DNA of 64,000 nucleotides. It comes from Kofleriaceae bacterium (lineage in GTDB: Bacteria; Myxococcota_A; Polyangia; Haliangiales; Haliangiaceae). The stretch covers positions 1-64,000 of the forward strand of contig JAGPCY010000014.1 in the NCBI GenBank assembly GCA_018057825.1, read 5' to 3'. The notes beneath the pieces are model-generated. The model had not been told where the DNA came from. It made no database searches and was given only the letters and a program-made list of their open reading frames with translations. Numbering within the stretch: the first letter of the stretch is position 1; each line of letters opens with the position of its first letter. Made by a program: the position numbers and the translations under genes. This document shows positions 1-10,220 of the stretch, piece after piece.

Positions 1-1948
1 CGATCGCAGCGTGGCCCAGGAGCACCAGCCGCACCGGCGCCGGCACCTCGAGCAGCAGCGCCACCGTGGCCTCGACGATCGTCGGCGTGCCCCAGCCGAG
101 CTTGGCCGCCGGCCCGAACACGTGCCGGCCCGGCGCCGCTGGGAAGTACCGCGCCAGATCTGTCGTGACGCGGTCCGCCTGCGCGACCGGATCGGTGGGG
201 AAGAACAGGTCGGCCATGCCCGCTGACGACCGCAGCGTCGCGCGGAGAGCGTCCGTCTCGACGCGGCGGTGGAGCGCGAACAGGCCACCGACGCCCTCGA
301 GCGAGAACCCGAGCGGCAGCGGGATCGGCGCGAACTCGGACGCGACGGTCGCGACCAGGGAGTACCCGGCGCCGGTCGCGTCGAGCGAGCCGACGGCCGA
401 CAGCGAGTTCCCGAACACGTCGAGAGCGAGCGCCCCCTGATAGCGGCCGTTGTCGTTGCGAAGGTAGCCGTTGCCCTCGACCGGCCCCGTGGCGATCGCG
501 AGGCGCACCCCGGCCGGGGGCTTGAAGCCGACCTGCACGCCCAGCGGTCCGAGGTTCCCGGCCGCCAGTTCGAGCCCCAGGACTACCCCGACGTCCTCAA
601 CCGCGAACCCCACGGGGCCGACTGCGCCGTGCAGCGTGGTGCCGACCTCCAGTGCCAGCGACGGCGGTCCGCCACCCGGACTGGTGTCGCGCAGCCCGAC
701 CGACACCTCCGTCACTTCGAGCGGCCCGAGCCGACGGGACACCGGCACGGTCGCTGCCAGCTCCGCGCTGCCGCTCACGGCCAAGCCGGTCCGGCTCGAC
801 CACGAGACCGCCAGGGGGAACGCGATGCGCGAGCCCGCGCTCGGGAGCACCGCGCCCACAAACCCGTCGGCCGCCGCGCCGTCGAGGACCAGCGTCAGGT
901 CGTTGGCCGCGATCGCCGCGGTAAGCTCCAGGCCGGCGCCAGCGCCGGATACCTCGACAGCCGCGGTGACCCCGCCGACCTCGACGCGCGCGCCGTCGTC
1001 ATCACCGACCAACGTCGTCGGCGCGTCGAAGGCCTCCTCGTAGGCGACCCGGAACCCGGCGCCGGCCACGGCCTGGGGCGGCACGCCAGCCCGGATCGCG
1101 ACCCCGACGCCCGCAGCCAGGTCGCCGTCGATCCGCAGCACGCCGCCGGAGCACGCGACCCGACTTCCGGTCGGCGCGCTCGCGGTCGGCACGACGGCGA
1201 AGCCGGCGTCTGCGCCCACGGTGGCTGGCACCCGCAACACCGCCAGGCCGACCACCAGCGGAAGGCCGCTCCGCTCGACCAGCACCGCGCGTGGCCCGAT
1301 CGCCACCGCGCCGAGCGCGCTGACGATCGCGGCTGGCGGCGCGTAGCGATCGACCTGCGCACCGAGCGCCCGGGCCAGGGCGACCGCCGCGCGGGTCAGG
1401 CGCGCGCCGTCGAAGGCGGGGTCGCCCCAGTGGTAGCTCGCCTTCAGCGTGTCGACCGGCGCGTCGAGGTACTCGAGGAGCTTGGCGCGATCGAGCACCT
1501 GCCGCTGGTACGGCAGCCGGTCCGGCGCCGCCGGCACGAACTCCTCGCGCACGACGCCGAGCGCGTCGAGCAGCGCGTACCAGCCCGGGAAGTGGCTGCG
1601 GAGCTGGTCGACCAGCAAGCAGTCGACGATCTGCGCCGGGAGTTCACTGCGCTGGGCCGCGGTCAGGTCGGCGGCGGTCGCCAGCGCGTCGATGGCATTC
1701 CAAGCCGCCAGCACCGATGGGACCAGAACCTCGAGTTCGACCGCAGTTCCGTCATCGCCGCCCGCCGCGTTGTCGAACGCGAACGACGTCGGACCCTGGA
1801 GCGCCAGGAACGAGGGTGGCGCCGACGTTACGTCCCAGCCCAGGAGGCGCAAGAAGTCCACCGCCAGGTCGGCGTCGTCGCTGGCCTCGACCAGCGGCAA
1901 CAGCGCTCCACCCAGGGCCTCCGCGAGACCGCGCAGCGTCGAACTCAC
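1..1948 (-). CDS. DUF6603 domain protein, 5' part (runs off left edge)
   Basis: The reading frame is open from a GTG at 1948 to the window edge, giving about 649 codons; the C-terminus lies outside. The GTG overlaps the TGA of the upstream gene (GTGA), which fixes the start and implies translational coupling. Near the left edge the protein has the conserved DUF6603 run: FSLEGVGGLFALHRR, then LFFPTDPVAQADRV, then HVFGPAAKLGWGTP. The N-terminal 200 residues are Asp/Leu-rich and helical in character; the rest looks like repeated beta-strand units (VEVGGVTAAVEVSG, LSLAVEVGTTL types). DUF6603 has no known biochemical role that I can name. No signal peptide is visible. The family match is by recognition of the motif order, so it is fairly sure; function is unknown. 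Confidence 0.75.
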   Translation of the reverse strand, partial: MSSTLRGLAEALGGALLPLVEASDDADLAVDFLRLLGWDVTSAPPSFLALQGPTSFAFDNAAGGDDGTAVELEVLVPSVLAAWNAIDALATAADLTAAQRSELPAQIVDCLLVDQLRSHFPGWYALLDALGVVREEFVPAAPDRLPYQRQVLDRAKLLEYLDAPVDTLKASYHWGDPAFDGARLTRAAVALARALGAQVDRYAPPAAIVSALGAVAIGPRAVLVERSGLPLVVGLAVLRVPATVGADAGFAVVPTASAPTGSRVACSGGVLRIDGDLAAGVGVAIRAGVPPQAVAGAGFRVAYEEAFDAPTTLVGDDDGARVEVGGVTAAVEVSGAGAGLELTAAIAANDLTLVLDGAAADGFVGAVLPSAGSRIAFPLAVSWSSRTGLAVSGSAELAATVPVSRRLGPLEVTEVSVGLRDTSPGGGPPSLALEVGTTLHGAVGPVGFAVEDVGVVLGLELAAGNLGPLGVQVGFKPPAGVRLAIATGPVEGNGYLRNDNGRYQGALALDVFGNSLSAVGSLDATGAGYSLVATVASEFAPIPLPLGFSLEGVGGLFALHRRVETDALRATLRSSAGMADLFFPTDPVAQADRVTTDLARYFPAAPGRHVFGPAAKLGWGTPTIVEATVALLLEVPAPVRLVLLGHAAI

Positions 1949-3150
1949 GGCACCGTCCCGTAGAAGAAGGCGTCGGTCTCGTCGAACGCGGGCGGCACGA
2001 CCGGAGCGCCGGTCTCCGGGATGTGATTGTAGATCAGCGGCGCCCTGGTTGGAGCCACCGTCCCGCGGGGGCCCGGGTTCGCGATCGGGATGAGCAACTG
2101 GTACTCGAAGCGTCCGCCGATGCACAGGACCTTCGGTTGGGTGGCCGCGGCGTCGACGACGAACGACCACTTGAGGCCGTCGATCATGTCGGTCAGGGTC
2201 GGGTAGCCGTGCCGGCGGAACACTGGGTACGGGTGTGTGTCCTCGAATTCACTCGCACGAGAGAGCCACGTCGGCAGCCGCGCCAGGCGTTCGGCGTCGG
2301 TCTCCGGGATCTCCGACAGGGTGGGGAAGGTGATTTCATGGGTGACGACCGAATTTCTCGGCGTGCGGCAGTAGAAGGCCACTAGCCCCCGTGCGAACCT
2401 GTGCCCCCCGATGTTGCGACCCAACGGCAAGCGAACGCGCTTGCGCTCGGTGGTCGTGGTCTGATCTAGCCTGCCCACTCCCAGGAGCCTCAGCCAAGCG
2501 AGGAAGTCCGCGCGCGGGATCGGTGTCCCGTCCGGGCGGGTGAAGCCTTTGGCGTGGAACGCAGCCGCCAGCGCATTCCGGTTCGCAAACGGCGTCTTTT
2601 GGAACACGACGAACTCGTAGGCCATCCATTCGAGGATCTCGATCGCGGTGACGCCCTCGGTGCCGTTGGTCGAGACACCGTGGTAGTGCTTCGGGGCCGA
2701 TACGCGCACATGGCCGCCGAGCGCCTCCCGGAGCTTGATGAGCCACGGCGTCGCCTGTCCCAGGTTGCAGCCCTTGACGTGAAAGGCGCGCGCCGTCGGG
2801 GCGGGTGCGGCGGCCGAGAATCCGACGAGTTCATCGGGGATCGCGATGGTGTTGTTCGGGCTACGCAGGGAACTCACGAGCGCCTCGAAGTCGGTCCATG
2901 GTCCGATCGGGGAGAACGGAAACGGATCGACCATCCAGTCGCCGCGACGGTTGGCGTGGCCACCGACGACGAGCTCGTCGTCGATCGGAGGGGGCGGAGC
3001 GGCGCGCGCGGTCGCTTCTTCGAGGAAGCTCTGGAGCGTGTTGACGATCTCGATCATCTCCATGTTCGGTCGTCGGGACACCAGCAGCGCGAGGCGATTG
3101 AGATAGTCGTCAGCATCGTCGATGCGCGGTACCCAGCCGTAGTTGCTCAT
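1945..3150 (-). CDS. Conserved hypothetical protein (fragments recur in spacers downstream)
   Basis: This encodes 401 residues. An upstream in-frame start exists at 3363, but the ATG at 3150 is preceded by a strong Shine-Dalgarno (GAGGAGG) and is preferred; it also avoids overlap with the divergent lipoprotein at 3186. I do not recognise a named domain. Residues about 40-55 are Pro-rich and lead into IDDELVVGGHA. A segment around residue 130 (VKGCNLGQ, then WLIKLREALGG and VRVSAPKHYHG) looks like a conserved alpha/beta motif. There is no signal peptide or membrane span. The stop overlaps the DUF6603 start, so the two probably work together. Degenerate pieces of this gene lie between the lipoprotein copies at 4459-4601 and 5768-5857. 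Confidence 0.7.
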   Translation of the reverse strand: MSNYGWVPRIDDADDYLNRLALLVSRRPNMEMIEIVNTLQSFLEEATARAAPPPPIDDELVVGGHANRRGDWMVDPFPFSPIGPWTDFEALVSSLRSPNNTIAIPDELVGFSAAAPAPTARAFHVKGCNLGQATPWLIKLREALGGHVRVSAPKHYHGVSTNGTEGVTAIEILEWMAYEFVVFQKTPFANRNALAAAFHAKGFTRPDGTPIPRADFLAWLRLLGVGRLDQTTTTERKRVRLPLGRNIGGHRFARGLVAFYCRTPRNSVVTHEITFPTLSEIPETDAERLARLPTWLSRASEFEDTHPYPVFRRHGYPTLTDMIDGLKWSFVVDAAATQPKVLCIGGRFEYQLLIPIANPGPRGTVAPTRAPLIYNHIPETGAPVVPPAFDETDAFFYGTVP

Positions 3151-3185
3151 GCGCTCCTCCTCGCGTGTGTGGTAGTGTGGTGTCC

Positions 3186-4052
3186 ATGGTCCAGCGGTTC
3201 GCGTGGTCTGTTGCAGTCGCGATGAGTTGCGGGCGCAGCGCTGAGCCTGCGGGGCCGGTTCCTGGGCCAACGCCGACTCCCGCACTGGCGCCTGTGGACG
3301 CCGGACCAGCGCCGGGGACCGTCGGGCCGCGCTACCTGGTTGGGGAGACCTGTAGGTCGCCACAGCTCGGTAGGTCGCATCTGTACCCGCTGTTCGCGGG
3401 TGGCGACCTCGCCTGGACAGCAGAGGCGTCTGCGGCGCGCGCTCCCCTGGCCGAAGGGCCGCAACGCTTCCAGGTGCTCGGATCGCGCGGCGTGCGGCAC
3501 GGCGAGTTCGTCACCGACGCGCATAGCGTCCCACCTGACCCGCGCGGGTTCGTCGGGGAGTCCTACTACTACGACGGCGGCGCCGGACCGTGTGCGTACC
3601 GCCTGCCCGAGAAGGTCTATGTCATCGATGCCGGCTGTGGCGATGCGGGGAACTGCGGGATCTCGGTCGCGGTCCGCGGGGACCTCGCGCATCCGAAGAC
3701 GCGACCGGACATCGCGGTCGGCCAGGTCTGCGTCGTCGACGCCAACTTGATCGGCGACCTCGATGGCGACGGCGCCGCGGAGTCGTTTCCGCTGGAGGGC
3801 TTCCGTGGACCGGGCGACGTCGAAGGCGTCGTTCACCGTGGCGCCCCATGTCCACATCCGCGCTTCTCGTGGTACCGGATGCGCCTCGGCGCCGACGTGC
3901 TGGACGTGCTGGGCGCGGCCGATCTGGATCGCGACGGTCACCTCGAGCTCTTGGTCGCGTTTACGGCCGCGGGCGGGCCGCGCACGGTGGCGATCTACAC
4001 GCCGGCCTCCGGGCCCATCCGCCTCGAGCGACGGGCAGCGGTCGTCCGCTGA
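3186..4052 (+). CDS. Tandem-repeat family lipoprotein, copy 1
   Basis: This encodes 288 residues. The start is set by alignment with copies 2 and 3 (M-[VE]-[QR]-RFAWS); an upstream in-frame start at 3165 lacks support. A short signal sequence ends in AMSC, a lipobox-like site, followed by a Pro-rich linker (GPTPTPALAP). The mature domain holds several Cys residues, probably disulfides, and two calcium-loop-like segments, DLDGDGAAESF and AADLDRDGHLELLV, as in FG-GAP/VCBS repeats. The protein is probably an outer-membrane or periplasmic lipoprotein. It is divergent from the hypothetical gene at 3150, 35 bp away. Function is unknown. The three copies are nearly identical over the last 150 residues, so the duplication is recent or homogenised. 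Confidence 0.72.
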   Translation: MVQRFAWSVAVAMSCGRSAEPAGPVPGPTPTPALAPVDAGPAPGTVGPRYLVGETCRSPQLGRSHLYPLFAGGDLAWTAEASAARAPLAEGPQRFQVLGSRGVRHGEFVTDAHSVPPDPRGFVGESYYYDGGAGPCAYRLPEKVYVIDAGCGDAGNCGISVAVRGDLAHPKTRPDIAVGQVCVVDANLIGDLDGDGAAESFPLEGFRGPGDVEGVVHRGAPCPHPRFSWYRMRLGADVLDVLGAADLDRDGHLELLVAFTAAGGPRTVAIYTPASGPIRLERRAAVVR

Positions 4053-4308
4053 CGCCGACGCCCAGGTCGACACGGCGCGGCGCTCGGCGTTGACGCGCGC
4101 GATCGGCGCGGGCCCGGGGTCCACCGGCGCCGCGCGGCCGGCCGCGACACCGCGCGCGCAGGCTCCCAGCCACCATCCACTCATGACCTGACGATAACAG
4201 GGACTCCCCGCTGCGAGCAAGGGTGGCATGCTGTGTAACGTCCGGGGTCGGCAGCGGCGCCGGCGCCTCTGGTGCCTCCCGTGCCTGTGGAGTGCAGCCC
4301 GCGGCCCG
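4053..4308. repeat. Downstream spacer repeat A, unit 1
   Basis: The 256 bases after copy 1 recur after copy 2 (5513-5766) with few differences, for example the shared run GATAACAGGGACTCCCCGCT. No convincing gene is present. Short minus-strand reading frames exist but run antisense into the lipoprotein genes. The repeat shows that the duplicated unit extends past the coding region. Confidence 0.8.
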
Positions 4309-4458
4309 CCAGGCCGCACCGAGCAAGCGCGCCGACGACGCCAGGGACACGCCCTTCGACAACCGACCGAACATGCGACCTGTATCCGAACACCGGGGTC
4401 GGGTGATCGCAAGCCGCATCCACGCACGATCGATTCGATGCCAGGCGACGGCGGCGGG

Positions 4459-4601
4459 GCCATGCGCAGGCGCTGATACATGCACCTCCCACCGACCGAC
4501 TCCCGAAGCTTGGTGAGCCACAGTGGCGCTCTCCAGACAAGACGAACCGATCGCCCGCGACCGGGGGCGTGGCCACCGCCGATGAACTCGTCGTCGATCG
4601 C
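4459..4601 (-). pseudogene. Decayed fragment of the hypothetical gene at 1945-3150
   Basis: Read on the minus strand this spacer contains IDDEFIGGGHA (4568-4601), WLTKLRE (about 4496-4526) and, after a frame change, VHVSAPAHG (about 4459-4489). The intact gene has IDDELVVGGHA, WLIKLRE and VRVSAPKHYHG in the same order. About 200 bases between the first two segments and the N-terminal codons are missing. The fragment sits divergent to lipoprotein copy 2, just as the intact gene sits divergent to copy 1. The bases between 4309 and 4458 hold nothing I recognise. Confidence 0.75.
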
Positions 4602-4624
4602 GGGAGCGTGGTAGCTTCACGTCC

Positions 4625-5512
4625 ATGGAGCGGCGATTCGCGTGGTCTGTCGCGGTGGTGCTGAGTTGCGGGCGCAGCGCTGAGCCTGCGGGGCCGGTTC
4701 CGGCGTCCACGCCCACGCCCACGCCCGCGCCCGCGCCCGCGCCCGCGCCGGCCGCTGCGGACGCCGGGCCAGCGCCGGGGACCGTCGGGCCGCGTTACCT
4801 GGTTGGGGAGACCTGTAAGTCGCCACAGCTCGGCAGGCCGCATCTGTTCCCGCTGTTCGCGGGTGGCGACCTCGCCTGGACAGCAGAGGCGTCTGCGGCG
4901 CGCGCTCCCCTGGCCGAAGGGCCGCAACGCTTCCAGGTGCTCGGATCGCGCGGCGTGCGGCACGGCCACATCCTCACCGACGTGAACGGCGTCCCCGATG
5001 ACCCGCGCGGGTTCGTCGGAGAGTCCCACTACGAAGAGGGGAGCGGACCGTGTGCGTACCGCCTGCCCGAGCAGGTCTATATCATCGATGCCGGCTGTGG
5101 CGATGCGGGGAACTGCGGGATCTCGGTCGCGATCCGCGGGGACCTCGCGCATCCGAAGAAGCGACCGGACATCGCGGTCGGCCAGGTCTGCGTCGTCGAC
5201 GCCCACCTGATCGGCGACCTCGATGGCGACGGCGCCGCGGAGTCGTTTCCGCTGGAGGGCTTCCGCGGACCGGGCGACGTCGAAGGCGTCGCTCACCGTG
5301 GCGCCCCATGTCCACATCCCCGTTTCTCGTGGTACCGGATGCGCATCGGCGCCGACGTGCTGGACGTGCTGGGCGCGGCCGATCTGGATCGCGACGGTAA
5401 CCTCGAGCTCTTGGTCGCGTTCACGGCCGCGGGCGGGCCGCGCACGGTGGCGATCTACACGCCGGCCTCCGGGCCCATCCGCCTCGAGCGACGGGCCGCG
5501 GTCGTCCGCTGA
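4625..5512 (+). CDS. Tandem-repeat family lipoprotein, copy 2
   Basis: This encodes 295 residues and is paralogous to the genes at 3186 and 5881. The signal sequence ends with VLSC (lipobox). The linker is an expanded Pro/Ala/Thr tract (PTPTPAPAPAPAPAPA) made of CGCCCG/CACGCC DNA repeats, longer than in the other copies. Copy-specific changes cluster between about residues 115 and 145 (HGHILTDVNGVPDDP, SHYEEGSG), while the C-terminal half with the calcium-loop-like DLDGDGAAESF is nearly invariant. This pattern fits a surface lipoprotein with one variable loop. No partner or enzyme motif is visible. Confidence 0.72.
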   Translation: MERRFAWSVAVVLSCGRSAEPAGPVPASTPTPTPAPAPAPAPAAADAGPAPGTVGPRYLVGETCKSPQLGRPHLFPLFAGGDLAWTAEASAARAPLAEGPQRFQVLGSRGVRHGHILTDVNGVPDDPRGFVGESHYEEGSGPCAYRLPEQVYIIDAGCGDAGNCGISVAIRGDLAHPKKRPDIAVGQVCVVDAHLIGDLDGDGAAESFPLEGFRGPGDVEGVAHRGAPCPHPRFSWYRMRIGADVLDVLGAADLDRDGNLELLVAFTAAGGPRTVAIYTPASGPIRLERRAAVVR

Positions 5513-5766
5513 CCCCGACGCACAGGTCGACACGGCGCGGCACGCGGCGTTGACGTGCGCGATCGGCGCGGGCCCGGGGTCCACCGGCGCCGCGCGGCCG
5601 GCCGCGACACCGCGCGCACTGGCTCCCAGCCACCATCCACTCATGAACTGACGATAACAGGGACTCCCCGCTGCGAGCAAGGATGGCATGCTGTGTAACG
5701 TCCGGGGTGGGCAGCGGCGCCGGCGCCTCCGGTGCCTCCGGTGCCTTTGGAGTGCAGCCCGCGGCC
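5513..5766. repeat. Downstream spacer repeat A, unit 2
   Basis: This is the second copy of the 4053-4308 sequence, following lipoprotein copy 2. It joins directly to the truncated gene fragment at 5768 because about 200 bases present in the first spacer (about 4309-4511) are missing here. Confidence 0.8.
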
Positions 5767-5767
5767 A

Positions 5768-5857
5768 GGTGAGCCACAGTGGCGCTCTCCAGACAAGACG
5801 AACCGATCATCCGCGGCCGAGGGCGTGACCACCGCCGACGAACTCGTCGTCGATCGC
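5768..5857 (-). pseudogene. Second, shorter decayed fragment of the 1945-3150 gene
   Basis: The minus strand encodes IDDEFVGGGHA (5824-5857) followed by LWLT, then breaks off into repeat A. The same 113-base block (5768-5880) lies before copy 2 at 4512-4624. It is therefore a copy of an already decayed fragment, deleted further. Confidence 0.7.
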
Positions 5858-5880
5858 AGGAGCGTGGTAGCTTCACGTCC

Positions 5881-6750
5881 ATGGAGCGGCGATTCGCGTG
5901 GTCTATCGCGGTGGTGCTGAGTTGCGGGCGCAGCGCTGAGCCTGCGGGGCCGGTTCCGGCGCCCACGCCCACGCCCGCGCCCACGCCGGCCGCTGCGGAC
6001 GCCGGGCCAGCGCCGGGGACCGTCGGGCCGCGTTACCTGGTTGGGGAGACCTGTAAGTCGCCACAGCTCGGCAGGCCGCATCTGTTCCCGCTGTTCGCGG
6101 GTGGCGACCTCGCCTGGACGGCCGAGGTGTCCGCGGCGCGCGCTCCGATGGCCGAAGGGCCGCAACGATTCCAGGTGCTCGGATCGCGCGGCGTCCGGCA
6201 CGGCGAGTTTGTCACCGAAGTGACTGGAGTGCCCGCTGACCCGCGCGGGTTCGTCGGGGAGTCCTACTACTACGACGGCGGCGGACCGTGTGCGTACCGC
6301 CTGCCCGAGAAGGTCTATGTCACCGATGTCAGCTGCGGCGATGCGGGGAACTGCGGGATCTCGGTCGCGATCCGCGGGGACCTCGCGCATCCGAAGACGC
6401 GACCGGACATCGCGGTCGGCCAGGTCTGCGTCGTCGACGCCCACCTGATCGGCGACCTCGATGGCGACGGCGCCGCGGAGTCGTTTCCGCTGGAGAGCTT
6501 CCGCGGACCGGGCGACGTCGAAGGCGTCGTTCACCGTGGCGCCCCATGTCCACATCCCCGCTTCTCGTGGTACCGGATGCGCCTCGGCGCCGACGTGCTG
6601 GACGTGCTGGGCGCGGCCGATCTGGATCGCGACGGTCACCTCGAGCTCTTGGTCGCGTTCACGGCCGCGGGCGGGCCGCGCACGGTGGCGATCTACACGC
6701 CGGCCTCCGGGCCCATCCGCCTCGAGCGACGGGCCGCGGTCGTCCGCTGA
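5881..6750 (+). CDS. Tandem-repeat family lipoprotein, copy 3
   Basis: This encodes 289 residues. The ATG at 5881 matches the start of copy 2 (MERRFAWS); a longer in-frame start at 5779 falls in the decayed spacer and is rejected. The lipobox is VLSC. It differs from copies 1 and 2 mainly near residues 110-140 (EVTGVPADP, VTDVSCGD). Downstream the repeat stops: 73 bases later the unrelated sigma54 activator begins, so copy 3 marks the right end of the array. Confidence 0.72.
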   Translation: MERRFAWSIAVVLSCGRSAEPAGPVPAPTPTPAPTPAAADAGPAPGTVGPRYLVGETCKSPQLGRPHLFPLFAGGDLAWTAEVSAARAPMAEGPQRFQVLGSRGVRHGEFVTEVTGVPADPRGFVGESYYYDGGGPCAYRLPEKVYVTDVSCGDAGNCGISVAIRGDLAHPKTRPDIAVGQVCVVDAHLIGDLDGDGAAESFPLESFRGPGDVEGVVHRGAPCPHPRFSWYRMRLGADVLDVLGAADLDRDGHLELLVAFTAAGGPRTVAIYTPASGPIRLERRAAVVR

Positions 6751-6822
6751 CCGTCGCCAGCGCGCGGATGACCGCGGCGGGGTGATGGTGGCGGCGATCG
6801 GCTGCGGCTACCCTGCGCGCGC

Positions 6823-8220
<1,398 letters not shown>

Positions 8221-8228
8221 GGCACCCC

Positions 8229-8269
8229 GATCGGGATCGGGGTCGGGGTCGGGATCGAGATCGGGATCT
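8229..8269. repeat. GATCGG/GGTCGG hexamer repeat
   Basis: A short run of near-identical hexamers lies between the activator stop and the zur stop, two convergent genes. No coding role is visible. Similar low-complexity DNA lies at 38139-38250. Confidence 0.7.
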
Positions 8270-8355
8270 AGCCCGCCGGAGCTCAAGCGGCCCCCCGATG
8301 GTTAGCACGTCGTCTCGGCGGTCCGCGGCGCGACGAGGGAGCTCCGTCCCGGCGG

Positions 8356-8853
8356 CTACGGCCGGGCGCAGTCGGTGCAACGGCCGCGGAGCTGGACCTC
8401 GGCGACCTGGTTGCGCGAGGCCTCGCCGCGCAACGACACCGAGCTGGCCGGGAGGCAGGCGACGGTGCCGCAGTCGTTGCACACGAAGTGCGGGTGCTCG
8501 CCGTGGGTGGCGGCGGCGGTGCGCGGGAGCTCGAAGCGCCAGACGTTGTCGCCGAGCTGGGTCTTGATCAGGAGCCCGGCCTCGGTCAGGGACAAGAGGT
8601 TGCGATAGATCGTGACGCGATCCATGCCGTCGCCGGCCAGCCGCTCGGTCAGCTCGGAGTGGCTCGTCGGGATGCGCAGCTTGGCCAGCTCGCGCAACAC
8701 GGTCATCCGCTGCTCCGTGACGCGCAGCCCGCGCGCCACCAGGAGCTGGCGCAGGTCGTCGTCGCGTAGCAGACGGGTCTTGCCGGACATGTCCCGGTAC
8801 TGTCGCGCGTTCGCGTCGACCGGGCAAGGCGGCTCGGACCCCGCCGCGGTCAT
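8356..8853 (-). CDS. zur: Fur-family repressor, probably Zur
   Basis: This encodes 165 residues from an ATG at 8853 that overlaps the GTPase stop (ATGA). A second ATG at 8790 would give 144 residues and is possible. The N-terminal winged helix includes [14 protein letters not shown] and the recognition helix region [13 protein letters not shown]. The C-terminal half has [10 protein letters not shown] and a final CTDC, the two CxxC pairs that hold structural zinc in Fur proteins. Co-transcription with a COG0523 GTPase, and Zur-box-like palindromes upstream of that GTPase and three nearby units, argue for zinc as the co-repressor rather than iron. Autoregulation through the site at 10121 is likely. 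The choice of Zur rests on context. Confidence 0.82.
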   Translation of the reverse strand: MTAAGSEPPCPVDANARQYRDMSGKTRLLRDDDLRQLLVARGLRVTEQRMTVLRELAKLRIPTSHSELTERLAGDGMDRVTIYRNLLSLTEAGLLIKTQLGDNVWRFELPRTAAATHGEHPHFVCNDCGTVACLPASSVSLRGEASRNQVAEVQLRGRCTDCARP

Positions 8854-10109
8854 GCCGCGCCGCCGGTGGCTGGCCGGTCGTCGTCGTCGTCGTTGTCGTC
8901 GTCCTCGCTGGCCTCGGTCCAGGCCGGGAAGGGATCGTCGAAGTCGGCCCAGGCCGCGGGCCCGGCCGCCAGCTCGGTCGGGGTCAGGAGCGCGGCGTCG
9001 AGGCCGGCCCGCAGCTCGGCCTCCTCGAGGTCGACGCCGATGAAGACCAGCTCCTGGCGGCGGTCGCCCCAGCGCGGATCCCAGGTCACGCCGGGCTCGG
9101 CGGCGGTCTGGACGCGGACCTCGGGCGGCAGCGCCGCCCGCCACCACCCGGCGGTGCTGGCGCTGGCCGACAGGCCGGCCTGGGACCACAGCCCGCGCAG
9201 GTCCATGCGGGTGGCCAGCCAGAAGAACCCCTTGGAGCGCAGGACGCCGTCCCAGGCGTCGGGGTCCTGGAGCACCGCCCACAGCCGGGCGGGGTGGAAC
9301 GGTACGCGCGCGCGGTAGACGAAGCTGCCGATGCCATAGGCCTCGGTCTCGGGGACGTGCTCGCCGCGGGCCTCCTTGAGCCAGCCCGGGGCGCGGGCGG
9401 CGCGATCGAGATCGAAGCGGCCGGTGGCCAGCACCTCGGTCAACGGCACGCGACCGTGGTCGGCCCGGACCTGCACCGCGTCGGGGTTCAAGTGGCGCAA
9501 GATGCCCTCGACCCGATCGAGGTCGTCGCTCGACACCAGATCGACCTTGCTGATCACCAGCACGTCGGCGAACTCGATCTGCTCGACCAGCAGGTCGACC
9601 ACGGTCCGGCGGTCGTCGTCGCCGAGCGCGGCCTGGCGGACCTGGAGATCGTCTTCGCTCAGCCAGTCGGCCAGGAAGTTGTGGGCGTCGACCACCGTGA
9701 CCATGGTGTCGAGCTTGGCCAGGTCGGCCAGCCGGCGCCCGGCCTCGTCCTCGAAGGTGAAGGTCTCGGCCACCGGCAGCGGCTCGGAGATCCCGGTCGA
9801 CTCGACTAGCAGGTAGTCGAAGCGCCCGGCCTCGGCCAGGCGGGCGACCTCGCGCAGCAGATCTTCGCGCAGCGTGCAGCAGATGCAGCCGTTCTGCATC
9901 TCGACGAGCTGCTCATCGACCCGGGCGACGGCCGCGTCGCCGGCACTGACCAGGCGGGCGTCGATGTTGACCTCGCTCATGTCGTTGACGATGACCGCGA
10001 CCCGGCGGCCCTCGCGGTTGGCCAGGATGTGGTTGAGCAGCGTGGTCTTGCCGGCGCCGAGGAAGCCAGATAGGACGGTGACGGGGAGCCGAGCCGGATG
10101 GGGATCCAT
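8850..10109 (-). CDS. zigA: COG0523 (CobW/ZigA-type) GTPase, zinc metallochaperone
   Basis: This encodes 419 residues. G1 is GFLGAGKTT (15-23), the metal-binding CxCC is GCICC (Cys75, 77, 78), G3-like ESTG follows, and G4 is SKVD. The tail is acidic ([13 protein letters not shown]), a possible weak metal ligand. ZigA/ZNG1 proteins use GTP to deliver zinc to client enzymes during zinc shortage and are typical Zur targets. It is the first gene of an operon with the Fur-family gene, overlapping by 4 bases. A perfect palindrome 12 bases before the start codon is probably the Zur operator. The ATG at 10109 is chosen because the frame upstream lacks GTPase homology. Confidence 0.88.
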   Translation of the reverse strand: MDPHPARLPVTVLSGFLGAGKTTLLNHILANREGRRVAVIVNDMSEVNIDARLVSAGDAAVARVDEQLVEMQNGCICCTLREDLLREVARLAEAGRFDYLLVESTGISEPLPVAETFTFEDEAGRRLADLAKLDTMVTVVDAHNFLADWLSEDDLQVRQAALGDDDRRTVVDLLVEQIEFADVLVISKVDLVSSDDLDRVEGILRHLNPDAVQVRADHGRVPLTEVLATGRFDLDRAARAPGWLKEARGEHVPETEAYGIGSFVYRARVPFHPARLWAVLQDPDAWDGVLRSKGFFWLATRMDLRGLWSQAGLSASASTAGWWRAALPPEVRVQTAAEPGVTWDPRWGDRRQELVFIGVDLEEAELRAGLDAALLTPTELAAGPAAWADFDDPFPAWTEASEDDDNDDDDDRPATGGAA

Positions 10110-10120
10110 GGGTCGCAAGA

Positions 10121-10135
10121 TGCAACAGTGTTGCA
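10121..10135. promoter_or_regulatory. Putative Zur box A, perfect 7-1-7 palindrome
   Basis: TGCAACAGTGTTGCA is a perfect inverted repeat with one central base, the geometry of Fur-family operators. It lies 12 bases before the zigA start codon on the minus strand, and can also serve the divergent gene at 10221. Confidence 0.75.
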
Positions 10136-10173
10136 CATGGGTCAAGCCCCGATCCGGTCCCTTCGTCGATGTA

Positions 10174-10188
10174 CGCAACATGATTGCA
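10174..10188. promoter_or_regulatory. Putative Zur box B
   Basis: CGCAACATGATTGCA keeps the GCAA/TTGC core of box A with the same spacing. It sits 33 bases before the ATG of the MerC-like gene, in the zigA/merC-like divergent region. Confidence 0.65.
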
Positions 10189-10220
10189 TGACCAGGCGGC
10201 CCCAGGGTAGCTTCTCGCCA

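Noticed and set aside
269-1963. Long plus-strand frame at the left edge
   Set aside because: It is Arg/Asp-rich without domains; the minus strand holds the DUF6603 protein across the same bases.
4181-5689. Long minus-strand reading frames across the lipoprotein copies
   Set aside because: They are antisense to the lipoprotein genes, are Arg-rich and carry no domain; they arise from GC-rich codon bias.
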